A DNA stretch of 64,000 nt from NCBI GenBank assembly GCA_017936125.1, contig JAGBGE010000022.1, forward strand, positions 1 to 64,000. Direction: 5' to 3'. The stretch comes from Clostridia bacterium. Its GTDB lineage: Bacteria; Bacillota_A; Clostridia; Oscillospirales; CAG-272. Below, in pieces: positions 20,801 to 27,349 of the stretch (the first letter of the stretch is position 1; each line of letters starts with the position of its first letter). The notes under the pieces were generated by a model. The model was given only the letters and a program-made list of their open reading frames with translations. It was not told the DNA's origin and did no database searches. The position numbers were made by a program, and so were the translations under genes.

Positions 20801-22591
20801 GGAGAAGTCCGACATAAAGGGGCCTGCCTGATTCTGATACGTAAGTGTGATGGTGCCTCTCGGAGTCTCGGAGAGAATAGCGCCGTCTTCCTTAGAAATA
20901 GATATAGTAGGGATATGATCGGTCTTACCCATAGACATGAGGATATCACCCTCTATGTTGTTATAGATAATACACGCTGCCGCACCAGCAAGCTTCGCCT
21001 GAAGCGCCTTATCCTCGAAGGTGTTTTCACCGCGTCGAACAAGAGCAATCTTGCCCTTGAGCTCATCCTTGGAGAATGCGGCGTAGTTAGCCTTCATACC
21101 AACACCGGGAATGGTTACGTATTCAAAGGTCTTGCTCGCTACCTGTCCCTCTCCCGTGCCGATATTAAGCTCGGCAAAGAAATCGTTGGGGTCGCCCGAA
21201 ATATCGTTGGATTCGTTGAAGAAGATGATCTGCTGATCGTTTGCCACTATGTACTTGCTCTTCGTACCGCTGATCGACGCTACCGAAAGTGCGCCGGGAT
21301 AGGTAGAGGGAGAGCCAACGGTAGCAGAGTCGGGGTTGGAAGCCTTATTTGTGTTACCGCCCTCGCCGCCGTATGCGGAGCTGTAGCTGTTGCTGGCAGC
21401 GCAGATAAGGCTGATACCGCTCTGGTTTATCTTGTCGTATACCGCGTTGATAGCGTCACCGTCTGCCTCTCTCGAGAAGCCGCAGGATGAGCCGAGCGAC
21501 ATATTGATAGCGTCTACACCGAGCAGAACCGCATCCTCAAGAGCTGCAAGGATATCCTCGGTTTTACCGCCGTCGTCAAGGTCGGGGAATACCTTCATCA
21601 GCACGAGCTGAGTATCAACAGCAATACCGGTGATGGTTTCGTCCTGACCGCCGATGATGCCTGCAACGTGAGTACCGTGCTCGGAATCGTAGGGGTTGAC
21701 GTTCTTATCCTTGTCCGCGTAGTCAAAGACGAAGGGAATCTTGTCGCTGTAATATACGTCCATAAGCTCGAGCGTCTTGTCAAGCTTCATCGCAGTAGTA
21801 TCCGCAAGAATTGATGACACCAGCTTCTGAGTAATCAAGAGCTCTCCGGCAGGCTTATTCTGGAATACGGTATGCTCGCAGTCGAAGCCCGAGTCAAGCA
21901 CGGCAACGGCAGTATGCTTACCCGTGAAGTGCTCGCCCGAAGCCGATACCGCAGCCGCAGAGTTGAAGATACCGGTAGGATATACGTCAACGGGGTTAAC
22001 GATACTCGATGCGTCGGTACCCTCAATGGCTTGAGGACGGTTGAAGGTATCAGACATAATAGTTTGGTACACGTTATTCTTCTTTGAAATTTCTTTGAAA
22101 TTACCGTAGGTCGTATGAACAGCAACACCGTTCATAACGGTAGAATAGCTGTATTCAACCTCGGAAATGAGTCCCTCGGCATAGAGCTCGTCAATCAGGG
22201 CGCTCTGCTCTGCCAGGATAGCTTCCTTGGCTGCCCTGCCCTCTGCCGAATGAACGTAATCGGTCACGCTACCGAGAGCCTTTGTGCTGATATAACGATC
22301 CATCAGCGAGTCACCGGGGAGCGTAACGATTATCACGATAGGATCGCTGTCTGCGTATCCGCCGTTGTCTATAAGATACTCGGCTTTGATACGTGAAAGC
22401 TGTTGATCCTGAGTCAACTTTGCGTTACTCTTGAAAATCTGAAGAGTCTGACTGCTTTCATCCGTCTTGTCTGCTACAGGTGCGTTTTGCTCGGTTTGGG
22501 GTTCTTCCGGCTGCACGTAGCTACAGGATGTCATCAGCATCGAACAAATCATTACGATGAGCAACAGCATTGATATTAGTCTTTTTGACAT
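14876..22591 (-). CDS. Giant cell-surface subtilisin-like (S8) protease with BspA-type leucine-rich repeats
   Basis: 2571 residues from the ATG at 22591 (AAGGAG upstream). Lipobox LMTSC puts a lipidated Cys at ~23. The S8 triad is present: Asp233 (VLDSGF), His305 (HGTHVAG), Ser634 (GTSMATP), with the oxyanion Asn near 401 (CAASN). A PA domain (IALVRRGENTFEDKALQA) is inserted before the Ser, as in C5a-peptidase-type surface proteases, and an Fn3-like domain follows (~720-860). Two Big_2 domains (~1180-1400), then many BspA-type LRR_5 repeats (~1410-2230; AFAGCTKL, AFYECVYLEEI), then a helical stretch. A transmembrane helix (WIIALIVLASLAVLAG) and an acidic Glu-rich tail end it. It probably digests extracellular proteins beside the co-transcribed peptide importer. 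Two membrane anchors in one protein is unusual. Confidence 0.92.
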   Translation of the reverse strand: MSKRLISMLLLIVMICSMLMTSCSYVQPEEPQTEQNAPVADKTDESSQTLQIFKSNAKLTQDQQLSRIKAEYLIDNGGYADSDPIVIIVTLPGDSLMDRYISTKALGSVTDYVHSAEGRAAKEAILAEQSALIDELYAEGLISEVEYSYSTVMNGVAVHTTYGNFKEISKKNNVYQTIMSDTFNRPQAIEGTDASSIVNPVDVYPTGIFNSAAAVSASGEHFTGKHTAVAVLDSGFDCEHTVFQNKPAGELLITQKLVSSILADTTAMKLDKTLELMDVYYSDKIPFVFDYADKDKNVNPYDSEHGTHVAGIIGGQDETITGIAVDTQLVLMKVFPDLDDGGKTEDILAALEDAVLLGVDAINMSLGSSCGFSREADGDAINAVYDKINQSGISLICAASNSYSSAYGGEGGNTNKASNPDSATVGSPSTYPGALSVASISGTKSKYIVANDQQIIFFNESNDISGDPNDFFAELNIGTGEGQVASKTFEYVTIPGVGMKANYAAFSKDELKGKIALVRRGENTFEDKALQAKLAGAAACIIYNNIEGDILMSMGKTDHIPTISISKEDGAILSETPRGTITLTYQNQAGPFMSDFSSWGPTSDLKLKPEITAHGGNILSSVPGGGYDELSGTSMATPNLCGIVVLIRQYLKEKYPDYTYQQISVMANQMLMSTATIIVDQQANPYSPRKQGAGLASLSNVVNTKAYLTVDGIDRTKLELGDDKEKRGVYEMTFSVVNLSADTLSYDLSLIAMTETVSKSDSEYVAEKAQILGGNTVFSAEGATISGNTLTVPANATVKVTAKYTMTESDKQMIDRLFPNGMFVEGFVQLVANDDTGIDLNIPFLAFFGDWTQAPMFDKTYYEVESEAHNAAIDDEDKLKADYYATTPYGSYYYNYIIPLGTYLYDVDTNMYDAIPATEEHIAMSDTLGTIDGLSSVYAGLLRNAKTMTYTIVDKVTGEEIYRKEVTNANKAYFVNAPFPSYEFLNLKSYQLGLVNNREYTFLMEATLDYGDGGASNNIRNHFTFDFCMDNEAPVLKDVKYEKEYDKTLKKDRFYLTMTIYDNHYVQSVTPITFTSTQTYAFLSENPIPVYSQKGQDNVVRIEITDYLEDLYKDELITSALSFSIDDYALNSNIYICQLPGTKGDFKFTKDGTGDGTDLFILSLYEDEVVDLTKYLYTSDTSVDAFKDYLRYLNWESSNEKVATVKDGQILGVKAGRTTITVTEMLDGKQTNLLINVKPREDGKEKASRQVPEPKKATGNKVVDDVNDAYVESIRFSYFDTIFAYSRAAQTSKIGETGDRHYLSAMEGGGISFYPGEKIQLFYDLDPWYVEDNYPVTFTSTNEKVAIVDENGVVTALKKGTTTIQARLDNSSLRASVKITVNSEFVIDESRTLVAYKGLGGEVVIPDDEGILYIGPFAFCLYDTDNTIELTEEDYDANKIPSTNTTVTSVVIPDSVQEIQKYAFYNCVGLKEVTISPEVRFIREYAFYGDAKLTDIDLSSVEAIGARAFAGCTKLTLDPEKDLRKTYAIGERAFENCTSLTAVDLTTLRNTGKEAFKGCTALETVVFGEKTKLSYGMFAKSGVKNVVLYETIEIPEYCFAECNELVSVTLKNDIAKIGNGAFCENEKLTAVNFEGSVDIIGEQAFYDCPALTAFELPNSEITLENYCFYECKNLDTLVFGENTRIKDINGAAFQSTAIKNFKIPASNSYYTVSSDGKLLLSKDGKTIYLAATGADFGKSYTITADVVGKGAFCGIDITHLIFTNSNTVISDYAFANCETVESVTFPASGVVSIGNSAFRYAEKLVKINLENVKSVSDYAFANTGLKEVKLADGAIYGEGVFFNSSIEKVTIGKDSDFGLGAFQNCFKLKEVVMPEAGGVSFGEGCFAYDKELETIDLSKVKIIPDQAFFECTSLRRADMQIAVKIGKYAFADCASLFYVRFPVVEEIGEGAFSQYEQYGEAPIFGGTGIDSDGKEALVLPATLKYIGDGAFMACSGIVNVVFEGNALTPPSMEDKTEEQKKEKYWNYLFAYCENLNKVVLPKAMTRIGKYAFAGCERLEFINLSHVTEIDELAFYECVYLEEIDLANAETIGFGAFTGCTFLESVGNPSALMEIGALAFQNDRNLTAFTFSESLSNIGDRVFWGCEKLVDFHYNVNGTLQKDGKINDYATLCDGILYTVLPSGKMQLTAIPGGKELETLEVIEGTVRIDQYAGNENKNIKNVILPESLKLIGNYAFYGFDALECVEFRSFVAPALESSYISDAKLDEKDPGFSILQGYYDVFELELCYYTFIDLAGKKEPIKMILPANTDVEGYDGIIYLVCFGKVEDAEHSSYVAMDRTTTNFIDYATQIEGITDIAVKHESLINNALAALNAMKQDYTQFGYTEERWQEMSGAVQSAKAKLNSIKLQSASPALQKLQADILALPDTYTSADRAAMSAIKTALSSLKPAEKVLLDLSKYTALLPAYDAEDSEIPVVPEPADISPWIIALIVLASLAVLAGVGAFVYFKLVRKPKQEKSEEKEDSEPAEEPETSEETENADESVEEITEEPVAEEESEAVEEEIKKGEDEE

Positions 22592-22605
22592 AATTGGAAA
22601 ACTCC

Positions 22606-22842
22606 TTAGTTGAGCCATAAATTAATTAAAAGCATTACCAGCGCGAAGCTACCTATCACAAGAAGCAACAATGGCAGATAGCATTCAAACGCGGCGAGTA
22701 TGGCTGCGATTTTTTCTTTGTTTGAGAGTCCAACGTGCTTAGTTGGATCAATTTTATCTTTATTAAGCGCCGACATATCGTAGACGGTGTGACCGTCGTC
22801 TATGTAGGGCTGCTTTTTTCTTTTTTTCTCCGGTTTATTCAT
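22606..22842 (-). CDS. Small membrane protein of unknown function in the opp operon
   Basis: 78 residues from the ATG at 22842, which lies inside the end of oppF (8-base overlap). The N-terminus is very basic (MNKPEKKRKKQ), the middle is polar (YIDDGHTVYDMSALNK), and the C-terminal third is one long hydrophobic helix (ECYLPLLLLVIGSFALVMLL). Basic-in topology would leave the N-terminus in the cytoplasm. It sits between the transporter genes and the giant protease with 14 bases to the latter. I do not recognise a named family; it could be an accessory factor for the transporter or protease. Confidence 0.7.
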   Translation of the reverse strand: MNKPEKKRKKQPYIDDGHTVYDMSALNKDKIDPTKHVGLSNKEKIAAILAAFECYLPLLLLVIGSFALVMLLINLWLN

Positions 22843-23938
22843 CGGCTTCCTCAGTCTCGCTCTGCGCGGCGGGTGGAGTATAGGGGGTGATATCATACTC
22901 GTCACCGTGATCCATTATATCGGGATCGTACAAGTGACACGCAACGCTATGTCCCGGCTCCGCCTCTACGTAACGAGGCGCTTTGCTCGCGCACACGCCC
23001 ATACATTTTGAGCATCTGGTGTGGAACTTGCAGCCCGCGGGGGGATTGGCGGGAGAAGGAATATCTCCCTCGAGAATAATACGGTTCATCTTTACGTCGG
23101 GGTCAGGCACAGGCACAGCAGAAAACAGAGCCTGCGTGTAAGGATGCAGAGGATTACTGAAAATGCCCTCGGTATCTCCCATCTCCATCATATTGCCAAG
23201 GTACATAACCATAATTTTATCGGTGATATACTTGACTACCGAGAGGTCGTGAGAGATGAACATATAGGTGAGCCCCATTTTGTCCTGAAGCTCCTTTAGC
23301 AGATTGATAATCTGCGCCTGAATCGACACGTCAAGAGCGCTGACGGGCTCGTCGCAAATAACAAGCTTAGGCTTAACCGCGAGAGCTCTCGCGATACAGA
23401 TACGCTGACGCTGTCCGCCCGAAAACTCGTGGGGATAGCGATCGTAGAACTGTGGACGGAGTCCGCACTTCTGCATAATGTCAAGCACGTAATCGTGTAC
23501 TTCTTCTTTAGGAACGATTTTATGCTGGCGCACTGCCTCTGCAATAATGTTACCAACCGTCATTCTCGGTGACAGACTCGAATAGGGGTCCTGGAAAATA
23601 AGCTGCATATCGGTGCGATGCTTTTTCATCGCGGATTTGCTGAGATTGGTAATATTCTCCCCCTCAAAATAGACCTCGCCGCCCGTGATGTCGTATAGCT
23701 TTAGAATAGTACGGCCGAGAGTCGTTTTACCGCAGCCAGACTCGCCTACGATACCAATAGTCTTGCCTCTCTCGAGAGTAAAGCTGATATCGTCAACCGC
23801 GCGTAAATACGCAGTAGGTTTGCCAAAGAAATCGGTGGCAATCGGGAAATATTTTTTAAGATGCTCTACACGCAAGACCTCTTTACCTTGTGAGGCAGGT
23901 GCAGACTCGGTTACAACGTTTTTGTTTTGCTCAATCAT
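22835..23938 (-). CDS. oppF: Oligopeptide ABC transporter ATP-binding protein OppF
   Basis: 367 residues. Walker A GESGCGKTT (~57-65), Q-loop with LIFQDPYSSLSPRM, ABC signature FSGGQRQR, Walker B LVICDEPVSALD and the switch His (FISHDLSVV) are all present. The C-terminal extension with four Cys (CKFHTRCSKC ... C) and GHSVACHL is the oligopeptide/dipeptide-family domain that usually binds an iron-sulfur cluster. It should pair with OppD as the two ATPases on the inner face. Its start overlaps the oppD stop by four bases. Confidence 0.95.
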   Translation of the reverse strand: MIEQNKNVVTESAPASQGKEVLRVEHLKKYFPIATDFFGKPTAYLRAVDDISFTLERGKTIGIVGESGCGKTTLGRTILKLYDITGGEVYFEGENITNLSKSAMKKHRTDMQLIFQDPYSSLSPRMTVGNIIAEAVRQHKIVPKEEVHDYVLDIMQKCGLRPQFYDRYPHEFSGGQRQRICIARALAVKPKLVICDEPVSALDVSIQAQIINLLKELQDKMGLTYMFISHDLSVVKYITDKIMVMYLGNMMEMGDTEGIFSNPLHPYTQALFSAVPVPDPDVKMNRIILEGDIPSPANPPAGCKFHTRCSKCMGVCASKAPRYVEAEPGHSVACHLYDPDIMDHGDEYDITPYTPPAAQSETEEADE

Positions 23939-25101
23939 TTTGTGTCCGCCTTTTCTTCATACAAATAGCAGGAAACCCAGTGAGTGTCGCTTACCTGAAC
24001 GCCTGCGGGATATTCGCCGCTGCACTTCTCGGTGCATCTGTTGCAGCGTCCCTTGAAATAGCAGGTGTTGGGAAGATTTATAGGATTGGGTACCTGTCCC
24101 GGAATGGAATAGAGGGGCTCGTTTACATTTGAATTAATCATAGGCTTACTCTTCTGCAAGCCTATGGTGTAAGGGTGAAGGGGGTTATGGAAAATGTCGT
24201 GAGCCGTTCCCTTCTCGATAACACGTCCGGCATACATAACCACAACCTCGTCTGCCATCTCTGCGATAACACCGAGATCGTGAGTGATCAGCATAATCGA
24301 GCAGCCCTGCTTTTTTTGCAAATCCTTGAGCAAATCCAGAATCTGCGCCTGAATGGTTACGTCAAGCGCCGTAGTAGGCTCGTCGGCAATAATCAGCTTC
24401 GGGTCGCCTGCCAGAGCCATAGCAATCATTACTCTCTGACGCATACCGCCCGACAGCTCGTGCGGATAGCTGGAATACGTATGCTCGGGCATAGAGATAC
24501 CAACCTTCTTAAGCATCTCAATCGAGCACGCCTTGGCGTCCTCGGCAGAAATACCCGGTGTATGTAAGAACGAAACCTCGTCCATCTGATAACCTATTGT
24601 AAATACGGGATTAAGGCTAGTCATCGGCTCCTGGAAAATCATAGTGATATCTTTTCCGCGAATACGATACATCTCTGCGGTAGGCGTTTTCGCAATATCA
24701 TAACCGATATCACGTCCGTCCTCCGTCTGACCTAAATCACCTGCGTTAAAGCGAATCTGTCCCTCTATCACCTGTCCCTGCGGTGCCTGGACAAGCTGCA
24801 TAATCGAGAGCGAGGTAACGCTCTTACCGCAGCCAGACTCGCCTACGACGCCAACAATCTTGCACTTGGGAATATCAAAGGATACGCCGTTGACCGACAT
24901 AACCGTGCCGTTGTCTGTGAAGAAGCAGGTCTTGAGCGAATCAATCTCGATAAGATTGTTATTATCTCTCATAGGGGCGGTATATTCAGCCAGAGTACGA
25001 GGCTTACGCTTCTCTGCCTCGTAATGCTTCATTTGCTTGATATTGTGGCGAATGATTGCACGGCTGTCTTTTACGGATAAATAATGACCTTTTTGTTTCA
25101 T
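23935..25101 (-). CDS. oppD: Oligopeptide ABC transporter ATP-binding protein OppD
   Basis: 388 residues. Walker A GESGCGKSV, signature LSGGMRQRV, Walker B LIIADEPTTALD and switch His (LITHDLGV) are seen, with the Cys-bearing oligopeptide C-terminal domain (CYFKGRCNRCTEKC). There is an N-terminal extension of about 45 residues (MKQKGHYLSVKDSRAIIRHN) before the usual start of the fold, rich in Lys/Arg and not common in the family. An AAAGGA ribosome site precedes the ATG. It is separated from oppC by 126 bases that hold two small hairpins, the only sizeable gap inside the opp genes. Confidence 0.95.
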   Translation of the reverse strand: MKQKGHYLSVKDSRAIIRHNIKQMKHYEAEKRKPRTLAEYTAPMRDNNNLIEIDSLKTCFFTDNGTVMSVNGVSFDIPKCKIVGVVGESGCGKSVTSLSIMQLVQAPQGQVIEGQIRFNAGDLGQTEDGRDIGYDIAKTPTAEMYRIRGKDITMIFQEPMTSLNPVFTIGYQMDEVSFLHTPGISAEDAKACSIEMLKKVGISMPEHTYSSYPHELSGGMRQRVMIAMALAGDPKLIIADEPTTALDVTIQAQILDLLKDLQKKQGCSIMLITHDLGVIAEMADEVVVMYAGRVIEKGTAHDIFHNPLHPYTIGLQKSKPMINSNVNEPLYSIPGQVPNPINLPNTCYFKGRCNRCTEKCSGEYPAGVQVSDTHWVSCYLYEEKADTK

Positions 25102-25180
25102 TGATATGATGATTCCTTTCTATGCCAAAGGCATATACTGAGATAATATTCTTTTTTGAATTTGATAAGTCGCGTCACCC

Positions 25181-25208
25181 TTGACGCAGAGACTCTGCCC
25201 TGCGTCAA
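25181..25208. other. Hairpin in the oppC-oppD gap
   Basis: TTGACGCAG (25181-25189) pairs perfectly with CTGCGTCAA (25200-25208) around a 10-base loop. It lies just after the oppC stop on the transcribed minus strand and has no T-run, so it may protect or process the mRNA between oppC and oppD. A second small stem (TATGCC/GGCATA) lies near 25120-25135. Confidence 0.45.
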
Positions 25209-25227
25209 AAGCGATACGCTCTTTTTC

Positions 25228-26283
25228 TTACTTTCTCGCCTTGGGGTCCATAGCATCACGCAAGCCGTCACCGACGAAGTTGAAGCCGAGAACCGCAATT
25301 ACTATCATAAATCCGGCAGGCAGCCACATATTCACGTGGTAGGAAAGCACCTGAGGATCATTCGACGTGGCGATCATAGTTCCCCACGCAGCCTTGGGAA
25401 GCTGTACGCCGAGGCCAAGGTAACTAAGCGTGGATTCATAGAGAATAACGCTGCCAAGACCGAGCGTCATAGACACGATGAGCTGAGGCATAACGTTGGG
25501 AATAAGGTGGAAGAATATCTTGCGCCATATGGAAAGACCCATAACCTCCGTGGCAGTAATATATTCCTGCTCGCGAAGAGATAGAATCTGACCTCTGACA
25601 AGGCGCGCGACACCACTCCAGCTGAAGATGGTGATAATAACCATCAGGATATAAATTCGTTTGTCGGGCTCGATATTCCACGAGTCGATCATAGCCGAAG
25701 CAATAAGCAGAATTGGAAGCATCGGGATACAGTTGAAAATATCCACGATTCTCATAATAAGCTGATCTACCCAGCCTCCGAAATAACCCGAAATGCCGCC
25801 GAGCAGCACGCCAATAAGCGTTTCAAGTATTACGACGATAAAGCCGATGGTGAGCGAGATTCGTCCACCGTACATAAGACGCACGAAAACGTCCATACCC
25901 TTATCGTCAGTACCGAGAATATGTACACTGTCGGGAGAGGCGTAGTTGTTGATACCGCTTACGTGCTCAAGCTGCTCAACTACCTCGATTTTATTACCGT
26001 TTGCATCGGTATAATCATAGGTCTGATAAATAAAGTTGGAAACCTCTGTTCTGTCAACCGTCTCCTCGCCCCATCTTTGATAAATCACAGGGCCAAGGAA
26101 TGAAAAAAGGAACAAAAATGCAATCATTACAAGTCCCACGATAGAAAGCTTGGAACGGAAAAATCTACGCATTACCAAGCGTATCGGGCTCATTTCCTGA
26201 TAGGTTTCCTCTTCCTCTGTTACGGCTACGGTGTTCTCCGCAGCTTCAAGTTCGGTATCGAGCTTCTTTTCTTGTTCTGTCAT
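25228..26283 (-). CDS. oppC: Oligopeptide ABC transporter permease OppC
   Basis: 351 residues from the ATG at 26283 (GAGGT upstream); an in-frame start further upstream would overlap oppB and lacks an RBS. An acidic cytoplasmic N-terminus precedes the first membrane helix (IVGLVMIAFLFLFSFLGP), then a long external loop, then the five-helix BPD_transp_1 domain with the EAA loop (ATEVMGLSIWRKIFFHLIPN). The N-terminal RRFFRSKLSIVGL stretch matches OppC/DppC. It should dimerise with OppB to form the peptide channel. Ten bases separate it from oppB. Confidence 0.95.
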   Translation of the reverse strand: MTEQEKKLDTELEAAENTVAVTEEEETYQEMSPIRLVMRRFFRSKLSIVGLVMIAFLFLFSFLGPVIYQRWGEETVDRTEVSNFIYQTYDYTDANGNKIEVVEQLEHVSGINNYASPDSVHILGTDDKGMDVFVRLMYGGRISLTIGFIVVILETLIGVLLGGISGYFGGWVDQLIMRIVDIFNCIPMLPILLIASAMIDSWNIEPDKRIYILMVIITIFSWSGVARLVRGQILSLREQEYITATEVMGLSIWRKIFFHLIPNVMPQLIVSMTLGLGSVILYESTLSYLGLGVQLPKAAWGTMIATSNDPQVLSYHVNMWLPAGFMIVIAVLGFNFVGDGLRDAMDPKARK

Positions 26284-26293
26284 CTCTCTAACC

Positions 26294-27301
26294 TCACTTT
26301 CCAAGCTTGACTCTGGGGTCAACGATAGAATACATAATATCAGAGCACAAGGTACCAATAACAGTCAGAACTGCAAGGAACATATTGTAGCCCATGATGA
26401 AGGGAATATCACCCTCCTTGAGCGCCTGGTATGCCAAGCGACCGATACCGTCAATACCGAACACCTGCTCGGTAATCATCATACCGCCGAACAGCGAGGG
26501 CAGGATACCTGCAAGAAGCGTGGCAAGAGGTATCATAGTATTACGAAAGGCATGCGTGTAAATAACCTTGCTTTCGGACAAGCCCTTCGCTCTTGCGGTG
26601 CGGATATAGTCCGCGCCAAGCACCTCGAGGGTGTTTGTACGGGTATAACGCATAAGTCCGCCGATAGAAAGAATAACGCTGACGAAAATAGGAAGCACCA
26701 GGTGATGTACTATATCACCGAACTTCTCCAAGCCGCCAACGAAATTGTCGGCGTAATCCTTAGTAGCATCAATAAGTCCGTTTGCAGGCAGCCAGCCGAG
26801 ATCCACCGCAAACACCTTGATAACGATTGCGGCGAAGAAATAGGTCGGCAGCGATAGACCTATCATAGTAAACACCGTTACAGAGTAATCTCTTATCGAA
26901 TATTGATGAGTGGCACTGGAAATGCCAAGGGGAATGGCAATCAGGAATTGCAGTATCGTTGCCACTACCGCAATAGCGAAGGAAATCCACATATTTTCAC
27001 CGATAACCTGCGCGACGGGCTTATCATACTTGAAGGAATTACCAAGGTCACCCTGAAGCAGCTTGGTTATCCAGTTGAAATAACCCGTAGCGATTCCCGA
27101 AAACGAGGAATCTCCTATGCCATATAATTCTTTGAAATGGTCCACATCTTCTTGCTTGATGGCACCTGTTTGCAGCTGCGTCGCAAATTTCAGATCCACG
27201 TAGTCATTCGGCATCATACGCACCATCGTGTAAATGATGATAGAAACGCCGAAGAGTATCAGGAGAGAAATAAGCAAGCGTTTTACAATATACTTAAACA
27301 T
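26294..27301 (-). CDS. oppB: Oligopeptide ABC transporter permease OppB
   Basis: 335 residues. The start MFKYIVKRLLISLLILFGVS and the following VRMMPNDYV are typical of OppB/DppB, where the usual motif is R-x-x-P-G-D. Six membrane helices follow, with the EAA loop near TARAKGLSESKVIYTHAFRN. Partner of OppC in the membrane channel. The gene is 48 bases downstream of oppA and 10 bases upstream of oppC. Confidence 0.95.
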   Translation of the reverse strand: MFKYIVKRLLISLLILFGVSIIIYTMVRMMPNDYVDLKFATQLQTGAIKQEDVDHFKELYGIGDSSFSGIATGYFNWITKLLQGDLGNSFKYDKPVAQVIGENMWISFAIAVVATILQFLIAIPLGISSATHQYSIRDYSVTVFTMIGLSLPTYFFAAIVIKVFAVDLGWLPANGLIDATKDYADNFVGGLEKFGDIVHHLVLPIFVSVILSIGGLMRYTRTNTLEVLGADYIRTARAKGLSESKVIYTHAFRNTMIPLATLLAGILPSLFGGMMITEQVFGIDGIGRLAYQALKEGDIPFIMGYNMFLAVLTVIGTLCSDIMYSIVDPRVKLGK

Positions 27302-27349
27302 TTTTTCTTCCGTTTTCTTTAATTGATAATAGAAATACGAGTGTGAGCC

